A stretch of DNA of 64,000 nt from Mycobacterium sp. 1554424.7 (GCF_001665295.1 NZ_LZSE01000135.1:28310-92309); one strand, 5' to 3'. Positions 1-13,056 are shown, counted from the stretch's first letter. Notes: generated by a model not told the origin, from the letters alone. A program made the numbers and translations.

Positions 1-216
1 AATTGGGTCGCGCAGGCCGTGGCGGCGCTGCAATGCCCCGAAACGAAGGCGATGCTGAGCTCGGTGCGAGCCCCAATGACCTTGCATCGCTTCGTCTCCA
101 ACGTCTTGCACGCGTTCGAGTTCACCAAGTACCGCATCGATCGCGTTCCGCTCTACGAGCTCGCCCGGTGCGGGCTGCCGGTGCCGCCGGAGATCCCGCC
201 ACCGCCCCGCGAATGA
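1..216 (+). CDS. aftB: AftB, terminal arabinofuranosyltransferase (C-terminal end only)
   Basis: Reading frame 1 is open from the window edge to a TGA at 214-216 and gives 71 residues ending in a proline-rich tail (PPEIPPPPRE). The segment YELARCGLPVP and the position directly upstream of fbpA match what I recall of AftB (Rv3805c), the membrane transferase that adds the terminal beta-1,2-arabinofuranose to arabinan. Only the soluble C-terminal end is present, so no catalytic motif can be checked. The call rests on synteny plus the short recognisable tail. Confidence 0.75.
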   Translation, partial: NWVAQAVAALQCPETKAMLSSVRAPMTLHRFVSNVLHAFEFTKYRIDRVPLYELARCGLPVPPEIPPPPRE

Positions 217-1593
<1,377 letters not shown>

Positions 1594-1608
1594 GAAACAG
1601 CAACGCGA

Positions 1609-1644
1609 CTAACGGCGGCGATCCCTCGGGCTCGCCGCCGTTAG
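1609..1644 (+). terminator. Hairpin terminator after fbpA
   Basis: A perfect 13-bp inverted repeat (1609-1621 CTAACGGCGGCGA, 1632-1644 TCGCCGCCGTTAG) with a 10-nt loop is followed by TTTCTG. It starts 15 nt after the fbpA stop, as expected for an intrinsic terminator that would separate fbpA from fbpD transcription. Confidence 0.8.
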
Positions 1645-1745
1645 TTTCTGTGCGGCGGTGTGGCCTATATCACTACCCTGCTGCCCGCCTGCCTCACCGC
1701 CCTGGCTAATGTGCAAACACAGCGACTAGACGATGGAGGGTGGAC

Positions 1746-2666
1746 ATGAGGGTCGTACGGGGTCTGTCAGCGCTTCTGCGGATGTTCTGCTTCGCCGCAC
1801 TGTCCGTCGGGCTGGGGGTGACCTTGTCGGTCGTGGCGCCGGCGACCGCCGGCAAGGCCAGGGCCGCGGGCTACGAAAGCCTGATGGTTCCCTCGGCGGC
1901 GATGGGCCGTGACATCCCGGTGGCCTTCCTGGGGGGCGGTCCGCACATGGTCGTGCTGCTGGATGCGTTCGACGCCGCCCCAGACGTCAGCAACTGGGTC
2001 ACCGCGGGCAACGCGATGAACACGCTGGCCGGCAAGGGCATCTCGGTCGCGGCGCCCGCGGGCGGCGCCTACAGCATGTACACCAACTGGGAGAACGACG
2101 GCAGCAAGCAGTGGGACACCTTCCTGTCCAGCGAGCTGCCCAACTGGCTGGCGGCCAACAAGGGCCTGGCGCCCGGGGGTCACGCCGCCGTCGGCGCCTC
2201 TCAGGGCGGGTACGCCGCGATGGCGCTGGCCGCCTTCCACCCCGACCGCTACGGCTTCGCCGGCTCGCTGTCCGGCTTCCTGTACCCGTCGAACACCACA
2301 ACCAACGGCTCGATCCTGGCCGGCTTGCAGCAATTCGGCGGCGTTGACGGCAACGGCATGTGGGGCGCCCCGCAGCTGGGCCGCTGGAAGTGGCACGACC
2401 CGTACGTGCACTCCTCACTGCTGGCGCAGAACAACACCCGCGTGTGGGTTTGGAGCCCCACCACCGACGCGGCCAGCGATCCCGCCGCCATGATCGGGCA
2501 GGCCGGAGAGGCGATGGGCAACAGCCGGATGTTCTACCAGCAGTACCGCAGCAACGGCGGGCACAACGGCCACTTCGACTTTCCCGGCGGCGGTGACAAC
2601 GGCTGGGGTTCGTGGTCGGGTGAGCTGGGCGCCATGTCGGGCGACATTGTCGGAGCGATCCGCTAG
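1746..2666 (+). CDS. fbpD: FbpD / MPT51-type antigen 85-related secreted protein
   Basis: Secreted antigen 85-like alpha/beta-hydrolase fold protein of 306 residues with an N-terminal signal sequence. It matches MPT51 (Rv3803c), which is regarded as non-catalytic and fibronectin-binding. Start chosen at ATG 1746 because GGAGGG lies 5 nt upstream; a GTG at 1740 is in frame. Aligned with FbpA, the Glu position is Ala and the His position is Asn (GGDNGWGSW), so the triad is broken. However, the nucleophile position is Ser152 in VGASQGG, where I recall Ala in the M. tuberculosis protein. It sits between fbpA and the Rv3802c-type lipase as in M. tuberculosis. Confidence 0.93.
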   Translation: MRVVRGLSALLRMFCFAALSVGLGVTLSVVAPATAGKARAAGYESLMVPSAAMGRDIPVAFLGGGPHMVVLLDAFDAAPDVSNWVTAGNAMNTLAGKGISVAAPAGGAYSMYTNWENDGSKQWDTFLSSELPNWLAANKGLAPGGHAAVGASQGGYAAMALAAFHPDRYGFAGSLSGFLYPSNTTTNGSILAGLQQFGGVDGNGMWGAPQLGRWKWHDPYVHSSLLAQNNTRVWVWSPTTDAASDPAAMIGQAGEAMGNSRMFYQQYRSNGGHNGHFDFPGGGDNGWGSWSGELGAMSGDIVGAIR

Positions 2667-2786
2667 GACGGCGAGGCCCAGGGTGCCGCGCGAAACGCCG
2701 GTACCGTGTAGAGAGTGCAGCAGGGGGCGGGACGTCCGCTTGCCTGGAACCGAGCTGCGATCGACCGACTCTGCTAGCAGGAGAAC

Positions 2787-3797
2787 ATGACGACGAGCGC
2801 GCGCCGCAAACGCCACCGGATCCTCGCCTGGATCGCGGCCCTCGCCGTGGCCGGCGTCGTGTTGCTGGTCGTCGTGGCGGTCATCACGCTGCTGCGCAAC
2901 CGCGAAACCCCGCCCAGCGCGGTGCCCCCCGGCGTCCTGCCGCCGCCCTCCACGACGACCCATCCCCACAAGCCGCGGCCCGCGTCCCAGGACGCCTCGT
3001 GCCCCGATGTGCAGCTGATCAATGTCCCGGGCACCTGGGAGTCCGCGCCGCAGGACGACGCGCTCAACCCGGCGCAGTTCCCGAATGCGTTGCTGCACAA
3101 GGTGACCGCGGACATCTCCCAGCAGTTCCCGTCCTCCCGGGTGCAGACGTACACCACCCCTTACACGGCGCAGTTCCACAACCCGCTGAGCGGCGACACG
3201 CAGATGTCCTACAACGAAAGCCGGGCGGAGGGCACCCGCGCGACCGTCCAGGCGATGACGGACATGAACAACAAGTGCCCGTTGACCAGCTACGTGCTGA
3301 TGGGCTTCTCCCAGGGCGCGGTGATCATCGGCGATATCGCCAGCGACATCGGCAACGGCCGCGGACCGGTCGACGACGACCTGGTGCTGGGTGTGACGTT
3401 GATCGCCGACGGCCGTCGCCAGGACGGCGTCGGCAACAACATCGGTCCGAACCCGCCGGGCGAGGGCGCCGAGATCACCCTGCACGAGGTTCCGGTCCTG
3501 TCCGGGCTCGGCCTGACCATGACGGGGGAGCGGCCGGGCGGCTTCGGCGCGCTCAACGGCAAGACGAATGAGATCTGCGCGCCGGGTGACCTGATCTGCT
3601 CGGCGCCGAACGAAGCGTTCAGCGTCGCCAAGCTGCCCGACACCCTGAACACCCTGGCCGGAGGCGCCGGTCAGCCGGTTCACGCCCTGTATGCCACGAC
3701 GCAGTTCTGGAATCTCGACGGGGCGCCGGCGACCGATTGGACGCTGAATTGGGCGCGCGGGCTGATCGAAAATGCGCCGCATCCCAAACATGGGTGA
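2787..3797 (+). CDS. Cutinase-like envelope lipase (Rv3802c/Culp6 type)
   Basis: Cell-wall alpha/beta hydrolase of the cutinase family with phospholipase and thioesterase activity reported for Rv3802c, essential in M. tuberculosis and linked to mycolate metabolism. The protein is 336 residues, the same length as Rv3802c. It has a single N-terminal membrane anchor (about residues 11-33), then a proline-rich linker. The catalytic residues fall exactly where expected: Ser175 in MGFSQGA, Asp268 in APGDLIC and His299 in QPVHALY. A strong ribosome site (AGCAGGAG) precedes the start. It is followed by a 420-bp gap before fadD32. Confidence 0.95.
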   Translation: MTTSARRKRHRILAWIAALAVAGVVLLVVVAVITLLRNRETPPSAVPPGVLPPPSTTTHPHKPRPASQDASCPDVQLINVPGTWESAPQDDALNPAQFPNALLHKVTADISQQFPSSRVQTYTTPYTAQFHNPLSGDTQMSYNESRAEGTRATVQAMTDMNNKCPLTSYVLMGFSQGAVIIGDIASDIGNGRGPVDDDLVLGVTLIADGRRQDGVGNNIGPNPPGEGAEITLHEVPVLSGLGLTMTGERPGGFGALNGKTNEICAPGDLICSAPNEAFSVAKLPDTLNTLAGGAGQPVHALYATTQFWNLDGAPATDWTLNWARGLIENAPHPKHG

Positions 3798-3928
3798 CTC
3801 CGCCCGATCGGCATGGAGGAGGGGCGCCGGGGCGGCCCGCGGAAGAGGGCACTAGACACAGCGTCGACGTAGGCGAATCCGTGATGGGATCGGCGGTACC
3901 TTGTGATTTGGTCTGCCGCCGGGCGGCC

Positions 3929-3953
3929 CTTAACATTAAGAGAAAATTAAGAG
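3929..3953. promoter_or_regulatory. AT-rich palindromic island upstream of fadD32
   Basis: In the 420-bp gap before fadD32 a short AT-rich island stands out in GC-rich surroundings. It contains the palindrome CTTAA-CA-TTAAG (3929-3940) followed by a second TTAAGAG (3947-3953). It is a candidate promoter or operator for the fadD32-pks13-accD4 operon. The rest of 3798-4063 shows no gene. Confidence 0.4.
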
Positions 3954-4063
3954 CAATCGGAACGTCGTTGCGGCCCCGATCGGGGTCGACGGTGGCGGGT
4001 CCGGGTACGGACCGGCGCTCGCGGCCGTGTGCCGTGCACAGCCGGCTCGTGTATAGAGGACCA

Positions 4064-4189
4064 GTCGGCGAAGCCGACACCAGAGGGACCAGTCGGCCGG
4101 AGCCGACCTATAGATGTGAGTCGGCCGAGGCCGACCTAGAGATGTAAGTCGGCGAAGCCGACCTAGAGATGTAAGTCGGCGAAGCCGAC
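4064..4189. repeat. Five tandem 28-bp palindromic repeats in the fadD32 leader
   Basis: Five units start at 4064, 4092, 4120, 4148 and 4175 (spacing 28, 28, 28, 27). Each has a 6-bp inverted repeat GTCGGC-(3-4 nt)-GCCGAC, with linkers close to CTAGAGATGTAA in the last copies. The array ends 28 nt before the favoured fadD32 start. Each unit could form a small hairpin in RNA or act as a repeated protein-binding site. No spacer diversity, so not CRISPR. Confidence 0.9.
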
Positions 4190-4217
4190 CACGATGGTTG
4201 TGACAGGAGAGGGCGGC

Positions 4218-6116
4218 ATGGCGTACCACAACCCGTTCATCGTCAACGGAAGAATCAAGTTCCCGGATAACACGAACCTGGTTCGTCACGTTGAGAAGTG
4301 GGCGAAGGTTCGTGGTGACAAGCTGGCGTATCGATTCGTCGACTTCTCCACCGAACGCGACGGTGAATACAAGGACATCTCGTGGTCGGAGTTCAGCGCC
4401 CGCAACCGTGCCATGGGCGCCCGGCTGCAGCAGGTCACCCAGCCCGGTGACCGGGTCGCCATCCTCTGCCCGCAGAACCTCAACTATCTGATCGCCTTCT
4501 TCGGCGCGCTCTACGCGGGCCGCATCGCGGTGCCGCTGTTCGACCCGTCCGAGCCGGGGCACGTCGGCCGCCTGCACGCCGTGCTCGACGACTGCACCCC
4601 GTCGACCATCTTGACCACCACCGAGGCCGCCGAGGGTGTCCGCAAGTTCATCCGCGCCCGCGCGGCCAAGGAACGTCCCCGCGTCATCGCCGTCGACGCA
4701 GTGCCCAACGAGGTCGCCTCCACCTGGCAGGAGCCCGAGGCCGACGAAGAGACCATCGCCTACCTCCAGTACACCTCCGGCTCCACCCGCACTCCGACGG
4801 GCGTGCAGATCACGCACCTGAACCTGCCCACCAACGTGCTGCAGGTGCTGGTCGGTCTGGAAGGTAAGGAGGGCGACCGCGGCCTGTCCTGGTTGCCGTT
4901 CTTCCACGACATGGGCCTGATCACGGCGCTGCTGTCGCCGGTGCTGGGTCACAACTTCACCTTCATGACCCCGGCCGCGTTCGTGCGACGGCCCGGCCGG
5001 TGGATCCGGGAGATGGCGCGCAAGCCCGACGACGCCCCCGACTGCGAGGTCTTCAGCGTCGCGCCGAACTTCGCCTTCGAGCACGCCGCGGTGCGCGGCT
5101 TGCCCAAGGAGGACGAGCCGCCACTGGACCTGAGCAACGTCAAGGGCATCCTCAACGGCAGCGAGCCGGTTTCGCCGGCGTCGATGCGCAAGTTCTACGA
5201 GGCGTTCGCGCCGTACGGCCTGCGTGAGACCGCGATCAAGCCGTCCTACGGGCTGGCCGAGGCGACGCTGTTCGTCTCGACGACGCCGATGGACCAGGCG
5301 CCGACCGTCATCCACGTCGACCGCGACGAGCTCAACAACCAGCGCTTCGTCGAGGTCCCCGCGGACGCGCCCAACGCCGTCGCGCAGGTGTCCGCGGGCG
5401 TCATCGGCGTGGACGAGTGGGCGGTCATCGTCGACCCCGACACGGCCAGCGAGCTGCCCGACGGGCAGATCGGCGAGATCTGGTTGCACGGCAAGAACCT
5501 GGGCACCGGTTACTGGGGCAAGGAAGCCGAGACCACCGAGACCTTCAAGAACATCCTCAAGTCGCGGATCAGCCAGTCCCACGCCGAGGGCGCCGCCGAC
5601 GACGGGATGTGGGTGCGCACCGGCGACTACGGCACGTACTTCAACGGCCACCTTTATATAGCGGGCCGCATCAAGGACTTGGTCATCATCGACGGCCGCA
5701 ACCACTACCCGCAGGACCTCGAGTACTCGGCGCAGGAAGCCAGCCGCGCGTTGCGCACCGGCTACGTGGCCGCCTTCTCGGTCCCGGCCAACCAGCTGCC
5801 CCAGGTCGTGTTCGACAACCCGCACACCGGCATCAAGCACGACCCCGAGGACACCTCCGAGCAGCTCGTGATCGTCGCCGAGCGCGCCGCGGGCACGCAC
5901 AAGCTCGACTACCAGCCCATCGCCGACGACATCCGCGCGGCCATCGCCGTGCGGCACGGCGTCACCGTGCGCGACCTGTTGCTAGTGCAGGCCGGAACCA
6001 TTCCGCGCACCTCGAGCGGCAAGATCGGGCGCCGCGCCTGCCGCGCCGCCTACCTCGACGGAAGCCTCCGCAGCGGCATCGGTTCCCCGACCGCCTTCGC
6101 GGGCGCAAACGACTGA
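4218..6116 (+). CDS. fadD32: FadD32, long-chain fatty acyl-AMP ligase
   Basis: Activates the C50-60 meromycolic acid as acyl-AMP and loads it onto the N-terminal ACP of Pks13, in the cytoplasm. The protein is 632 residues. It shows the adenylate-forming motifs [11 protein letters not shown] (about 185-195), [10 protein letters not shown], the acidic WVRTGDYG motif, and the C-terminal lysine in [13 protein letters not shown]. Start chosen at ATG 4218 (MAYHNPF) because AGGAGAGGG (4205-4213) lies 4 nt upstream; the in-frame ATG at 4194, equivalent to the annotated M. tuberculosis start, has no ribosome site and abuts the repeat array. It is the first gene of the operon with pks13 and accD4; pks13 begins 11 nt after its stop. 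Confidence 0.97.
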   Translation: MAYHNPFIVNGRIKFPDNTNLVRHVEKWAKVRGDKLAYRFVDFSTERDGEYKDISWSEFSARNRAMGARLQQVTQPGDRVAILCPQNLNYLIAFFGALYAGRIAVPLFDPSEPGHVGRLHAVLDDCTPSTILTTTEAAEGVRKFIRARAAKERPRVIAVDAVPNEVASTWQEPEADEETIAYLQYTSGSTRTPTGVQITHLNLPTNVLQVLVGLEGKEGDRGLSWLPFFHDMGLITALLSPVLGHNFTFMTPAAFVRRPGRWIREMARKPDDAPDCEVFSVAPNFAFEHAAVRGLPKEDEPPLDLSNVKGILNGSEPVSPASMRKFYEAFAPYGLRETAIKPSYGLAEATLFVSTTPMDQAPTVIHVDRDELNNQRFVEVPADAPNAVAQVSAGVIGVDEWAVIVDPDTASELPDGQIGEIWLHGKNLGTGYWGKEAETTETFKNILKSRISQSHAEGAADDGMWVRTGDYGTYFNGHLYIAGRIKDLVIIDGRNHYPQDLEYSAQEASRALRTGYVAAFSVPANQLPQVVFDNPHTGIKHDPEDTSEQLVIVAERAAGTHKLDYQPIADDIRAAIAVRHGVTVRDLLLVQAGTIPRTSSGKIGRRACRAAYLDGSLRSGIGSPTAFAGAND

Positions 6117-6127
6117 ACCCAGGAACC

Positions 6128-9100
6128 ATGACTGAATTCGACGAATCCCAGGAGAATCTGCCCGCCAAAAAGGCAGACTTGACCGTCCCCGAGATGCGCC
6201 AATGGCTGCGCAACTATGTCGCCAACGCAACCGGGCAGTCGCCCGATTCGATCGACGAGTCGGTGCCGATGGTCGAACTGGGCCTGTCGTCGCGCGACGC
6301 GGTGGCGATGGCCGCCGACATCGAGGACATGACCGGTGTCACGCTGTCGGTCGCGGTGGCTTTCCAGCATCCGACCATCGAGTCGCTGGCGACCAGGATC
6401 ATCGAGGGCGAACCCGAGCCGGACCTGTCGGACGACGACGTCGTCGACTGGTCGCGCAAGGGCCCGGCCGAACGCGTCGACGTCGCGATCGTGGGCCTGG
6501 CCACCCGGCTGCCCGGCGACATGAACAGCCCCGAGGAAACGTGGCAGGCGCTGATCGAGGGCCGCGACGCCATTACCGATCTGCCCGAGGGCCGCTGGGA
6601 GGAATTCCTCGACGAACCGCGGCTGGCCGAGCGGATCACGAAGGCCCGCACCCGCGGCGGCTACCTGAAGGACATCAAGGGCTTCGACTCCGAGTTCTTC
6701 GCGATCGCCAAGACCGAGGCCGACAACATCGACCCGCAGCAGCGGATGGCGCTGGAGCTGACCTGGGAGGCGCTCGAGCACGCTCGCATCCCGGCGTCGA
6801 GCCTGCGCGGCGAGGCCGTCGGCGTGTACGTCGGCGTCTCCAACCATGACTACGGCTTCTTGGCCATCTCCGACCCGACCGCCGCGCACCCTTACGCGAT
6901 CACCGGTAACTCGCCGTCGATCATCGCGAACCGGGTGTCCTACTTCTACGACTTCCGCGGGCCGTCCGTCGCCGTCGACACCGCGTGCTCGAGCTCGCTG
7001 GTGGCGATCCACCAGGCCGTGCAGGCGCTGCGCTACGGCGAGGCCGACGTCGCGGTGGCCGGCGGCGTCAACGCGCTGATCACGCCAGCGGTGACGCTCG
7101 GTTTCGACGAGATCGGAGCGGTGCTGGCCCCCGACGGCCGGATCAAGTCGTTCTCCTCGGACGCCGACGGCTACACCCGCTCGGAGGGCGCCGGCATGCT
7201 GGTGCTCAAGCGGGTCGACGACGCCCGCCGCGACGGCGACCAGATCCTGGCCGTGATCGCCGGCAGCGCGGTCAACCACGACGGCCGGTCCAACGGCCTC
7301 ATCGCGCCCAACCAGGACGCGCAGGCCGACGTCCTGCGCCGGGCCTACAAGGACGCCGGCATCGATCCGCGCAACGTCGACTACATCGAGGCGCACGGCA
7401 CCGGCACCGTCCTGGGTGACCCGATCGAGGCCGAGGCGCTGGGCCGCGTCGTCGGCCGGGGGCGCCCGGCCGACCGTCCGGCGCTGCTCGGCGCGGTGAA
7501 AACCAATGTGGGACACATGGAGTCGGCCGCCGGCGCGGCCAGCATGGCCAAGGTGGTGCTGGCACTGCAGCACGACAAGCTGCCGCCGTCACTGAACTTC
7601 GCCGGGCCCAGCCCCTACATCGACTTCGACGCGATGCGCCTGAAAGTGATTGACAAGGCGACCGATTGGCCGCGCTACGGCGGCTACGCGCTGGCCGGGG
7701 TGTCCAGCTTCGGCTTCGGCGGGGCCAACGCGCACGTCGTGGTGCGCGAGGTGCTGCCCCGCGACGTCATCGAGAAGGAGCCGGAGCCGCAACCCGAGGC
7801 CAAGGCGGTCGCCGAGGCGGCCTCGGAAACCGCTCAAGCGCCCGCGTTCGAGGCGCACTCGCTGCGGTTCGACGACTTCGGCAACATCATCCCCGACGCC
7901 TCCGCCGCGGCCGAGGAGGAAGAGCCCGACCTGCCAGAGGTCACCGAGGAGGCGCTGGAGCTCAAGAAGGCCGCGCTGGAAGAGCTTGCGGCGCAAGAGC
8001 TTCCGCCGCCGGTTATCCCGCTCGTCGTCTCGGCATTCCTAACCTCGCGGAAGAAGGCGGCGGCGGCGGAGCTTGCGGACTGGATGGAAAGCCCCGAGGG
8101 CCAGGCGTCTTCGCTGGAATCGATCGGCCGGTCGCTCTCGCGGCGCAACCACGGCCGTTCGCGCGCGGTGGTGCTGGCGCACGATCACGACGAGGCCATC
8201 AAGGGCCTGCGCGCGATCGCCGAGGGCAAGCAGCGGCCGAACGTGTTCAGCGTCGACGGGCCGGTGACCAACGGCCCGGTGTGGGTGCTGGCCGGCTTCG
8301 GCGCGCAGCACCGCAAGATGGGCAAGAGCCTGTACCTGCGCAACGAGGTTTTCGCCGAGTGGATCGAGAAGGTCGATGCGCTGGTCCAGGACGAGCTGGG
8401 GTACTCGGTGCTCGAGCTGATCCTGGACGACTCGCAGGACTACGGCATCGAGACCACCCAGGTCACCATCTTCGCGATCCAGATCGCGCTGGGCGAGCTG
8501 CTCAAGCACCACGGCGCCAAGCCCGCCGCGGTGGTCGGCCAGTCGCTGGGCGAGGCCGCGTCGGCGTACTTCGCCGGCGGCCTGTCGCTGCGCGACGCCA
8601 CCCGGTCCATCTGCTCCCGCTCGCACTTGATGGGCGAGGGCGAGGCGATGCTGTTCGGCGAGTACATCCGGCTGATGGCGCTGGTGGAATACTCCGCCGA
8701 CGAGATCAAGACGGTGTTCTCCGACTACCCCGACCTCGAGGTGTGCGTCTACGCCGCGCCCACCCAGACCGTCATCGGCGGTCCGCCCGACCAGGTGGAC
8801 GCGATCATCGCCCGCGCGGAGGCCGAGGGCAAGTTCGCGCGCAAGTTCCAGACCAAGGGCGCCAGCCACACCCAGCAGATGGATCCCCTGCTCGGCGAGC
8901 TCGCCGCGGAGCTGCAGGGCATCAAGCCGATGAGCCCGACGTGCGGCATCTACTCGACCGTGCACGAGGGCAGCTACATCAAGCCGGGCAGCGAGCCGAT
9001 CCACGACGTGGACTACTGGAAGAAGGGGCTGCGCCATTCCGTCTACTTCACCCACGGAATCCGCAACGCCGTCGACAGCGGGCACACCACCTTCGTCGAA

Positions 9101-11461
9101 CTGGCGCCCAACCCCGTCGCGCTGATGCAGGTCGGCCTGACCACGGCGGACGCCGGGCTGCACGACGCCCAGCTGATCCCGACGCTGGCCCGCAAGCAGG
9201 ACGAGGTCGAGTCGATCATCTCGACCCTGGCCCAGCTGTACGTCTATGGCCACGACCTGGACCCGCGCACGCTGTTCACCCGCGCGGCGGGGCCCGCCGA
9301 TTACGCGAACATCCCGCCGACCCGGTTCAAGCGCAAGGAGCACTGGCTGGACGTGCAGGTCGCCTCGGGCAGCGGCGCGATCATCATGCCGGGCAATCAC
9401 GTCGCCCTGCCGGATGGCCGCCACGTCTGGGAGTACGCGCCCAAGGGCCTGACGGATCTCGCGTCGTTGGTGAAAGCGGCTGCGGCCGAAGTGCTTCCGG
9501 ACGCGCAGCTGGCCGCCGCCGAGGAGCGCGGCAAGCCGGCGGAGGGCGCCCGGTTGGTGACCACGCTGACTCGGCATCCCGGCGGCGCGTCGGTTCAGGT
9601 GCACGCCCGCATCGACGAGTCGTTCACGCTGGTGTACGACGCGCTGGTCGCCCGCGGCGGCGCGGAGTCGGTCCTGCCCGCCGTACAAGCGGCCCAGACC
9701 GGCGCGGCTCCCGCAGCGGAGGCCGCCCCGGAGGCGGCAGCCGAGGACGCCGCGGCGGAAACGCTGTCGGACAGCCTGACCAACCGTTACATGCCGGCCG
9801 GCATGGGCAGGTGGTCGCCGGATTCGGGCGAGACCGTCGCCGACCGGCTGGGCGCCATCGTCGGGGCGGCGATGGGCTACGAGCCCGAGGACCTGCCGTG
9901 GGAGGTGCCGCTGATCGAGCTGGGTCTCGACTCGCTGATGGCGGTGCGCATCAAGAACCGCGTCGAATACGACTTCGACCTGCCGCCGATCCAGTTGACG
10001 GCCGTGCGCGACGCCAACCTCTACAACATCGAGCAGCTGATCGCGTACGCGGTCGAGCACCGCGACGAGGTGCAGGCGCTGCACGACCACCAGAAGACGC
10101 AGACGCCGGAGGAAATCGCCAGGGCGCAGGCCGAATTGGTCAGCGGCGCGTCGGCCGCGTCGGTCGGGGCGCCGGCGCCCGACCCGCAGGCGGAGCCGCA
10201 GACGCAAGCGCCGCCGGCCTCGGACCTGCCGATCCCGCCGCCGCCGACCAACCCTTCTGGACCCACCGGACTGGCCGGGAAGGGGGCCACCAATGGCGCG
10301 CAGCCGAACCTGGCCGGGGCGGCCGAAGCGCTCAACCAGCAGGCGGTCGCCCAGGCGCTCAACTCCGACGTGCCGCCGCGCGACGCGGCCGAGCGGGTCG
10401 CGTTCGCCACGTGGGCGATCGTGACGGGCAAGTCCCCGGGCGGCATCTTCAACCCGCTGCCCAAGCTGGACGCTGACGCCGCCGCCAAGATGGCGCAACG
10501 GCTTTCGGAGCGCGCCGAAGGTCCGATCACCGCCGAGGACGTGCTGGCGTCGGAGAACATCGAGGCGCTGGCCGAGAAGGTGCGCGAGCACCTGGAGGCC
10601 GGGGTGGTCGACGGGTTCGTGCGCACCCTGCGGGCGCGACCGGAGGGCAGCACGAGGACACCGGTGTTCGTGTTCCATCCGGCCGGCGGCTCGACCGTGG
10701 TCTACGAGCCGCTGCTCAACCGGTTGCCGGCGGACACCCCGATGTACGGCCTCGAGCGGGTCGAGGGCACGATCGAAGAGCGTGCGGCGCAATACGTTCC
10801 GAAGCTGATCGAGATGCAGGGCGACGGGCCCTACATCCTCGCCGGCTGGTCGCTGGGCGGCGTGCTGGCCTACGCATGCGCGATCGGGCTCAAGCGGTTG
10901 GGCAAGGACGTCGAGTGGGTCGGGTTGATCGACGCGGTGCGTGCGGGCGAGGAGGTTCCGCAGACCAAGGAGGAGATCCGCGCGCGCTGGGACCGGTACG
11001 CCCGGTTCGCCGAGAAGACGTTCAACGTCACCATCCCGGAGATCCCCTACGAGCATCTCGAGCAGCTCGACGACGAGGGCCAGATCAAGTTCGTGCTGGA
11101 GGCGGTCAGCCAGAGCGGGGTGCAGATCCCCGCCGGCATCATCGAGCACCAGCGCACGTCGTACCTGGACAACCGGGCCATCGACACCGCCCAGATCCAG
11201 CCGTACGACGGGCACGTCACGCTCTACATGGCCGATCGCTACCATGACGACGCGATCATGTTCGAGCCGCGCTACGCCACCCGCAAGCCGGACGGCGGCT
11301 GGGGGGAGTACGTGTCCGACCTCGAGATCGTGCCGATCGGTGGCGAGCACATCCAGGCCATCGACGAGCCGATCATCGCCAAGGTCGGCGCGCACATGAC
11401 CCAAGCGCTGAACAAGATCGATGCCGAACGGCAGCAGGACAAGTCCGAACAGGTTAGGTAG
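6128..11461 (+). CDS. pks13: Pks13, mycolic acid condensing polyketide synthase
   Basis: Joins the meromycoloyl chain and carboxylated alpha-branch into the mycolic beta-keto ester and transfers it to trehalose. The product is 1777 residues (M. tuberculosis 1733). Domains in order: N-terminal ACP with phosphopantetheine Ser55 in LGLSSRD; ketosynthase with Cys287 (DTACSSS), His423 (EAHGTGT) and His463 (NVGHME); acyltransferase with Ser806 (VGQSLGE) and His914 (GASHTQQ); second ACP with Ser1269 (LGLDSLM); C-terminal thioesterase with Ser1575 (GWSLGG), Asp1602 and His1741 (GGEHIQ). Ala/Pro/Glu-rich linkers between the AT, ACP2 and TE segments account for the extra length. No reductive domains, as expected. 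The start has AGGAA close upstream. It lies between fadD32 and accD4. Confidence 0.98.
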   Translation: MTEFDESQENLPAKKADLTVPEMRQWLRNYVANATGQSPDSIDESVPMVELGLSSRDAVAMAADIEDMTGVTLSVAVAFQHPTIESLATRIIEGEPEPDLSDDDVVDWSRKGPAERVDVAIVGLATRLPGDMNSPEETWQALIEGRDAITDLPEGRWEEFLDEPRLAERITKARTRGGYLKDIKGFDSEFFAIAKTEADNIDPQQRMALELTWEALEHARIPASSLRGEAVGVYVGVSNHDYGFLAISDPTAAHPYAITGNSPSIIANRVSYFYDFRGPSVAVDTACSSSLVAIHQAVQALRYGEADVAVAGGVNALITPAVTLGFDEIGAVLAPDGRIKSFSSDADGYTRSEGAGMLVLKRVDDARRDGDQILAVIAGSAVNHDGRSNGLIAPNQDAQADVLRRAYKDAGIDPRNVDYIEAHGTGTVLGDPIEAEALGRVVGRGRPADRPALLGAVKTNVGHMESAAGAASMAKVVLALQHDKLPPSLNFAGPSPYIDFDAMRLKVIDKATDWPRYGGYALAGVSSFGFGGANAHVVVREVLPRDVIEKEPEPQPEAKAVAEAASETAQAPAFEAHSLRFDDFGNIIPDASAAAEEEEPDLPEVTEEALELKKAALEELAAQELPPPVIPLVVSAFLTSRKKAAAAELADWMESPEGQASSLESIGRSLSRRNHGRSRAVVLAHDHDEAIKGLRAIAEGKQRPNVFSVDGPVTNGPVWVLAGFGAQHRKMGKSLYLRNEVFAEWIEKVDALVQDELGYSVLELILDDSQDYGIETTQVTIFAIQIALGELLKHHGAKPAAVVGQSLGEAASAYFAGGLSLRDATRSICSRSHLMGEGEAMLFGEYIRLMALVEYSADEIKTVFSDYPDLEVCVYAAPTQTVIGGPPDQVDAIIARAEAEGKFARKFQTKGASHTQQMDPLLGELAAELQGIKPMSPTCGIYSTVHEGSYIKPGSEPIHDVDYWKKGLRHSVYFTHGIRNAVDSGHTTFVELAPNPVALMQVGLTTADAGLHDAQLIPTLARKQDEVESIISTLAQLYVYGHDLDPRTLFTRAAGPADYANIPPTRFKRKEHWLDVQVASGSGAIIMPGNHVALPDGRHVWEYAPKGLTDLASLVKAAAAEVLPDAQLAAAEERGKPAEGARLVTTLTRHPGGASVQVHARIDESFTLVYDALVARGGAESVLPAVQAAQTGAAPAAEAAPEAAAEDAAAETLSDSLTNRYMPAGMGRWSPDSGETVADRLGAIVGAAMGYEPEDLPWEVPLIELGLDSLMAVRIKNRVEYDFDLPPIQLTAVRDANLYNIEQLIAYAVEHRDEVQALHDHQKTQTPEEIARAQAELVSGASAASVGAPAPDPQAEPQTQAPPASDLPIPPPPTNPSGPTGLAGKGATNGAQPNLAGAAEALNQQAVAQALNSDVPPRDAAERVAFATWAIVTGKSPGGIFNPLPKLDADAAAKMAQRLSERAEGPITAEDVLASENIEALAEKVREHLEAGVVDGFVRTLRARPEGSTRTPVFVFHPAGGSTVVYEPLLNRLPADTPMYGLERVEGTIEERAAQYVPKLIEMQGDGPYILAGWSLGGVLAYACAIGLKRLGKDVEWVGLIDAVRAGEEVPQTKEEIRARWDRYARFAEKTFNVTIPEIPYEHLEQLDDEGQIKFVLEAVSQSGVQIPAGIIEHQRTSYLDNRAIDTAQIQPYDGHVTLYMADRYHDDAIMFEPRYATRKPDGGWGEYVSDLEIVPIGGEHIQAIDEPIIAKVGAHMTQALNKIDAERQQDKSEQVR

Positions 11462-11468
11462 GCAAGTA

Positions 11469-13049
11469 GTGACGGAGACCGTGCCAGCTCCAGCGCCCGT
11501 TCAGCACACCACCGCGGAAAAACTGGCCGAGCTGCACGCTCGCCTGGAGCTGGCCCAGGAGCCCGGCGGCGAGAAGGCCGCCGCCAAACGCGACAAGAAG
11601 GGCATCCCGAGCGCCCGCGCGCGGGTGCACGCGCTGCTCGATCCCGGCACGTTCTTCGAAGTCGGGGCGCTGGCCAAGACCCCGAACGACCCCAACGCCC
11701 TCTACGGCGACGGGTGCGTCACGGGCCACGGCATGATCGACGGCCGCCCGGTCGGGGTGTTCTCCCACGACCAGACGGTGTTCCAGGGCACGGTCGGCGA
11801 GATGTTCGGCCGCAAGGTCGCCCGGCTGATGGAATGGTGCGCGATGGTCGGCTGCCCGATCATCGGCATCCAGGACTCCGGCGGCGCGCGCATCCAGGAC
11901 GCGGTCACCTCGCTGGCGTGGTACGCCGAGCTCGGCCGTCGCCACGAGGCGCTGTCCGGGCTGGTGCCGCAGATCTCCCTCATCTTCGGCAAATGCGCTG
12001 GCGGGGCGGTGTATTCGCCGATCCAGGACGACCTGCTCGTCTCGGTGCGCGACCAGGGCTACTTCTTCGTGACCGGGCCCGACGTGATCCGGGAGGTCAC
12101 CGGCGAGGACGTCACCCTCGACGAGCTCGGCGGCTCCGACGCGCAGGCCCGCTACGGCAACATCCACCAGGTCGTCGACTCCGAGGCCGAGGCTTTCCAG
12201 TACGTGCGCGACTACCTGTCGTTCCTGCCGTCCAACTGCTTCGACAAGCCGCCGGTGATCAACCCCGGGCTGGAGCCGGAGATCACGCCGACCGACCTCG
12301 AGCTCGACTCGATCGTGCCGGACTCCGACAACATGGCCTACGACATGCACGAGATCCTGCTGCGCATCTTCGACGACGGCGACTTCCTCGAGGTCGCCGC
12401 GCAGCACGGGCCCGCCATCATCACCGGATACGCCCGCGTCGACGGCCGTCCCGTGGGCGTCATCGCCAACCAGCCGATGCACCTGTCCGGGTCGATCGAC
12501 AACGAGGCCTCCGACAAGGCGGCTCGGTTCATCCGGTTCTGCGACGCGTTCAACATCCCGCTCGTCTTCGTCGTTGACACGCCCGGGTTCCTGCCGGGTG
12601 CCGAGGAGGAGAAGCGGGGCATCATCAAGCGCGGCGGTCGGTTCCTCTACTCGGTGGTCGAGGCCGACGTGCCGAAGGTGACGATCACGGTCCGCAAGTC
12701 CTACGGCGGCGCGTACGCCGTGATGGGCTCGCGGCAGCTGACCGCCGACTTCAACTTCGCCTGGCCGACCGCGCGCATCGCGGTCATCGGCGCCGAGGGC
12801 GCGGCCCAGCTGCTGATGAAGCGGTTCCCCGACCCGACCACGCCCGAGGCGCAGCAGATCAAGAAGGACTTCATCGAGGGCTACAACCTCAACATGGCGA
12901 TCCCGTGGACCGCGGCCGAGCGTGGCTTCATCGACGCGGTCATCGACCCGCACGACACCCGCCTGTTGCTCCGCAAGTCGATGCACCTGCTGCGGGACAA
13001 GCAGCTGTGGTTCCGCGTCGCCCGCAAACACGGCCTGATCCCGGTCTAG
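11469..13049 (+). CDS. accD4: AccD4, acyl-CoA carboxylase beta subunit
   Basis: Carboxyltransferase subunit that, with AccA3 and AccD5/AccE5, carboxylates the C24-26 acyl-CoA that becomes the alpha branch of mycolates for Pks13. The protein is 526 residues. Both halves of the crotonase-like carboxyltransferase fold are visible: the N-terminal half with SGGARIQDA and [10 protein letters not shown], the C-terminal half with VDTPGFLPG and [12 protein letters not shown]. Start is GTG 11469, 7 nt after the pks13 stop; the preceding AGGTAGG acts as ribosome site. This is the third gene of the mycolate condensation operon. A long inverted repeat follows its stop. Confidence 0.97.
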   Translation: MTETVPAPAPVQHTTAEKLAELHARLELAQEPGGEKAAAKRDKKGIPSARARVHALLDPGTFFEVGALAKTPNDPNALYGDGCVTGHGMIDGRPVGVFSHDQTVFQGTVGEMFGRKVARLMEWCAMVGCPIIGIQDSGGARIQDAVTSLAWYAELGRRHEALSGLVPQISLIFGKCAGGAVYSPIQDDLLVSVRDQGYFFVTGPDVIREVTGEDVTLDELGGSDAQARYGNIHQVVDSEAEAFQYVRDYLSFLPSNCFDKPPVINPGLEPEITPTDLELDSIVPDSDNMAYDMHEILLRIFDDGDFLEVAAQHGPAIITGYARVDGRPVGVIANQPMHLSGSIDNEASDKAARFIRFCDAFNIPLVFVVDTPGFLPGAEEEKRGIIKRGGRFLYSVVEADVPKVTITVRKSYGGAYAVMGSRQLTADFNFAWPTARIAVIGAEGAAQLLMKRFPDPTTPEAQQIKKDFIEGYNLNMAIPWTAAERGFIDAVIDPHDTRLLLRKSMHLLRDKQLWFRVARKHGLIPV

Positions 13050-13056
13050 TTTTCAC

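Noticed and set aside
1746-2666. FbpD as an active mycolyltransferase
   Set aside because: Only the serine of the triad is present; the Glu and His positions are Ala and Asn.
4064-4189. Possible CRISPR array from regularly spaced palindromic repeats
   Set aside because: Units are contiguous with near-identical linkers, so there are no unique spacers, and no cas genes are present.
8039-11404. A very long open frame antisense to pks13 (over 1100 codons)
   Set aside because: Low-complexity Arg/Gly/Val-rich translation typical of the complement of a high-GC gene; pks13 motifs on the plus strand are decisive.
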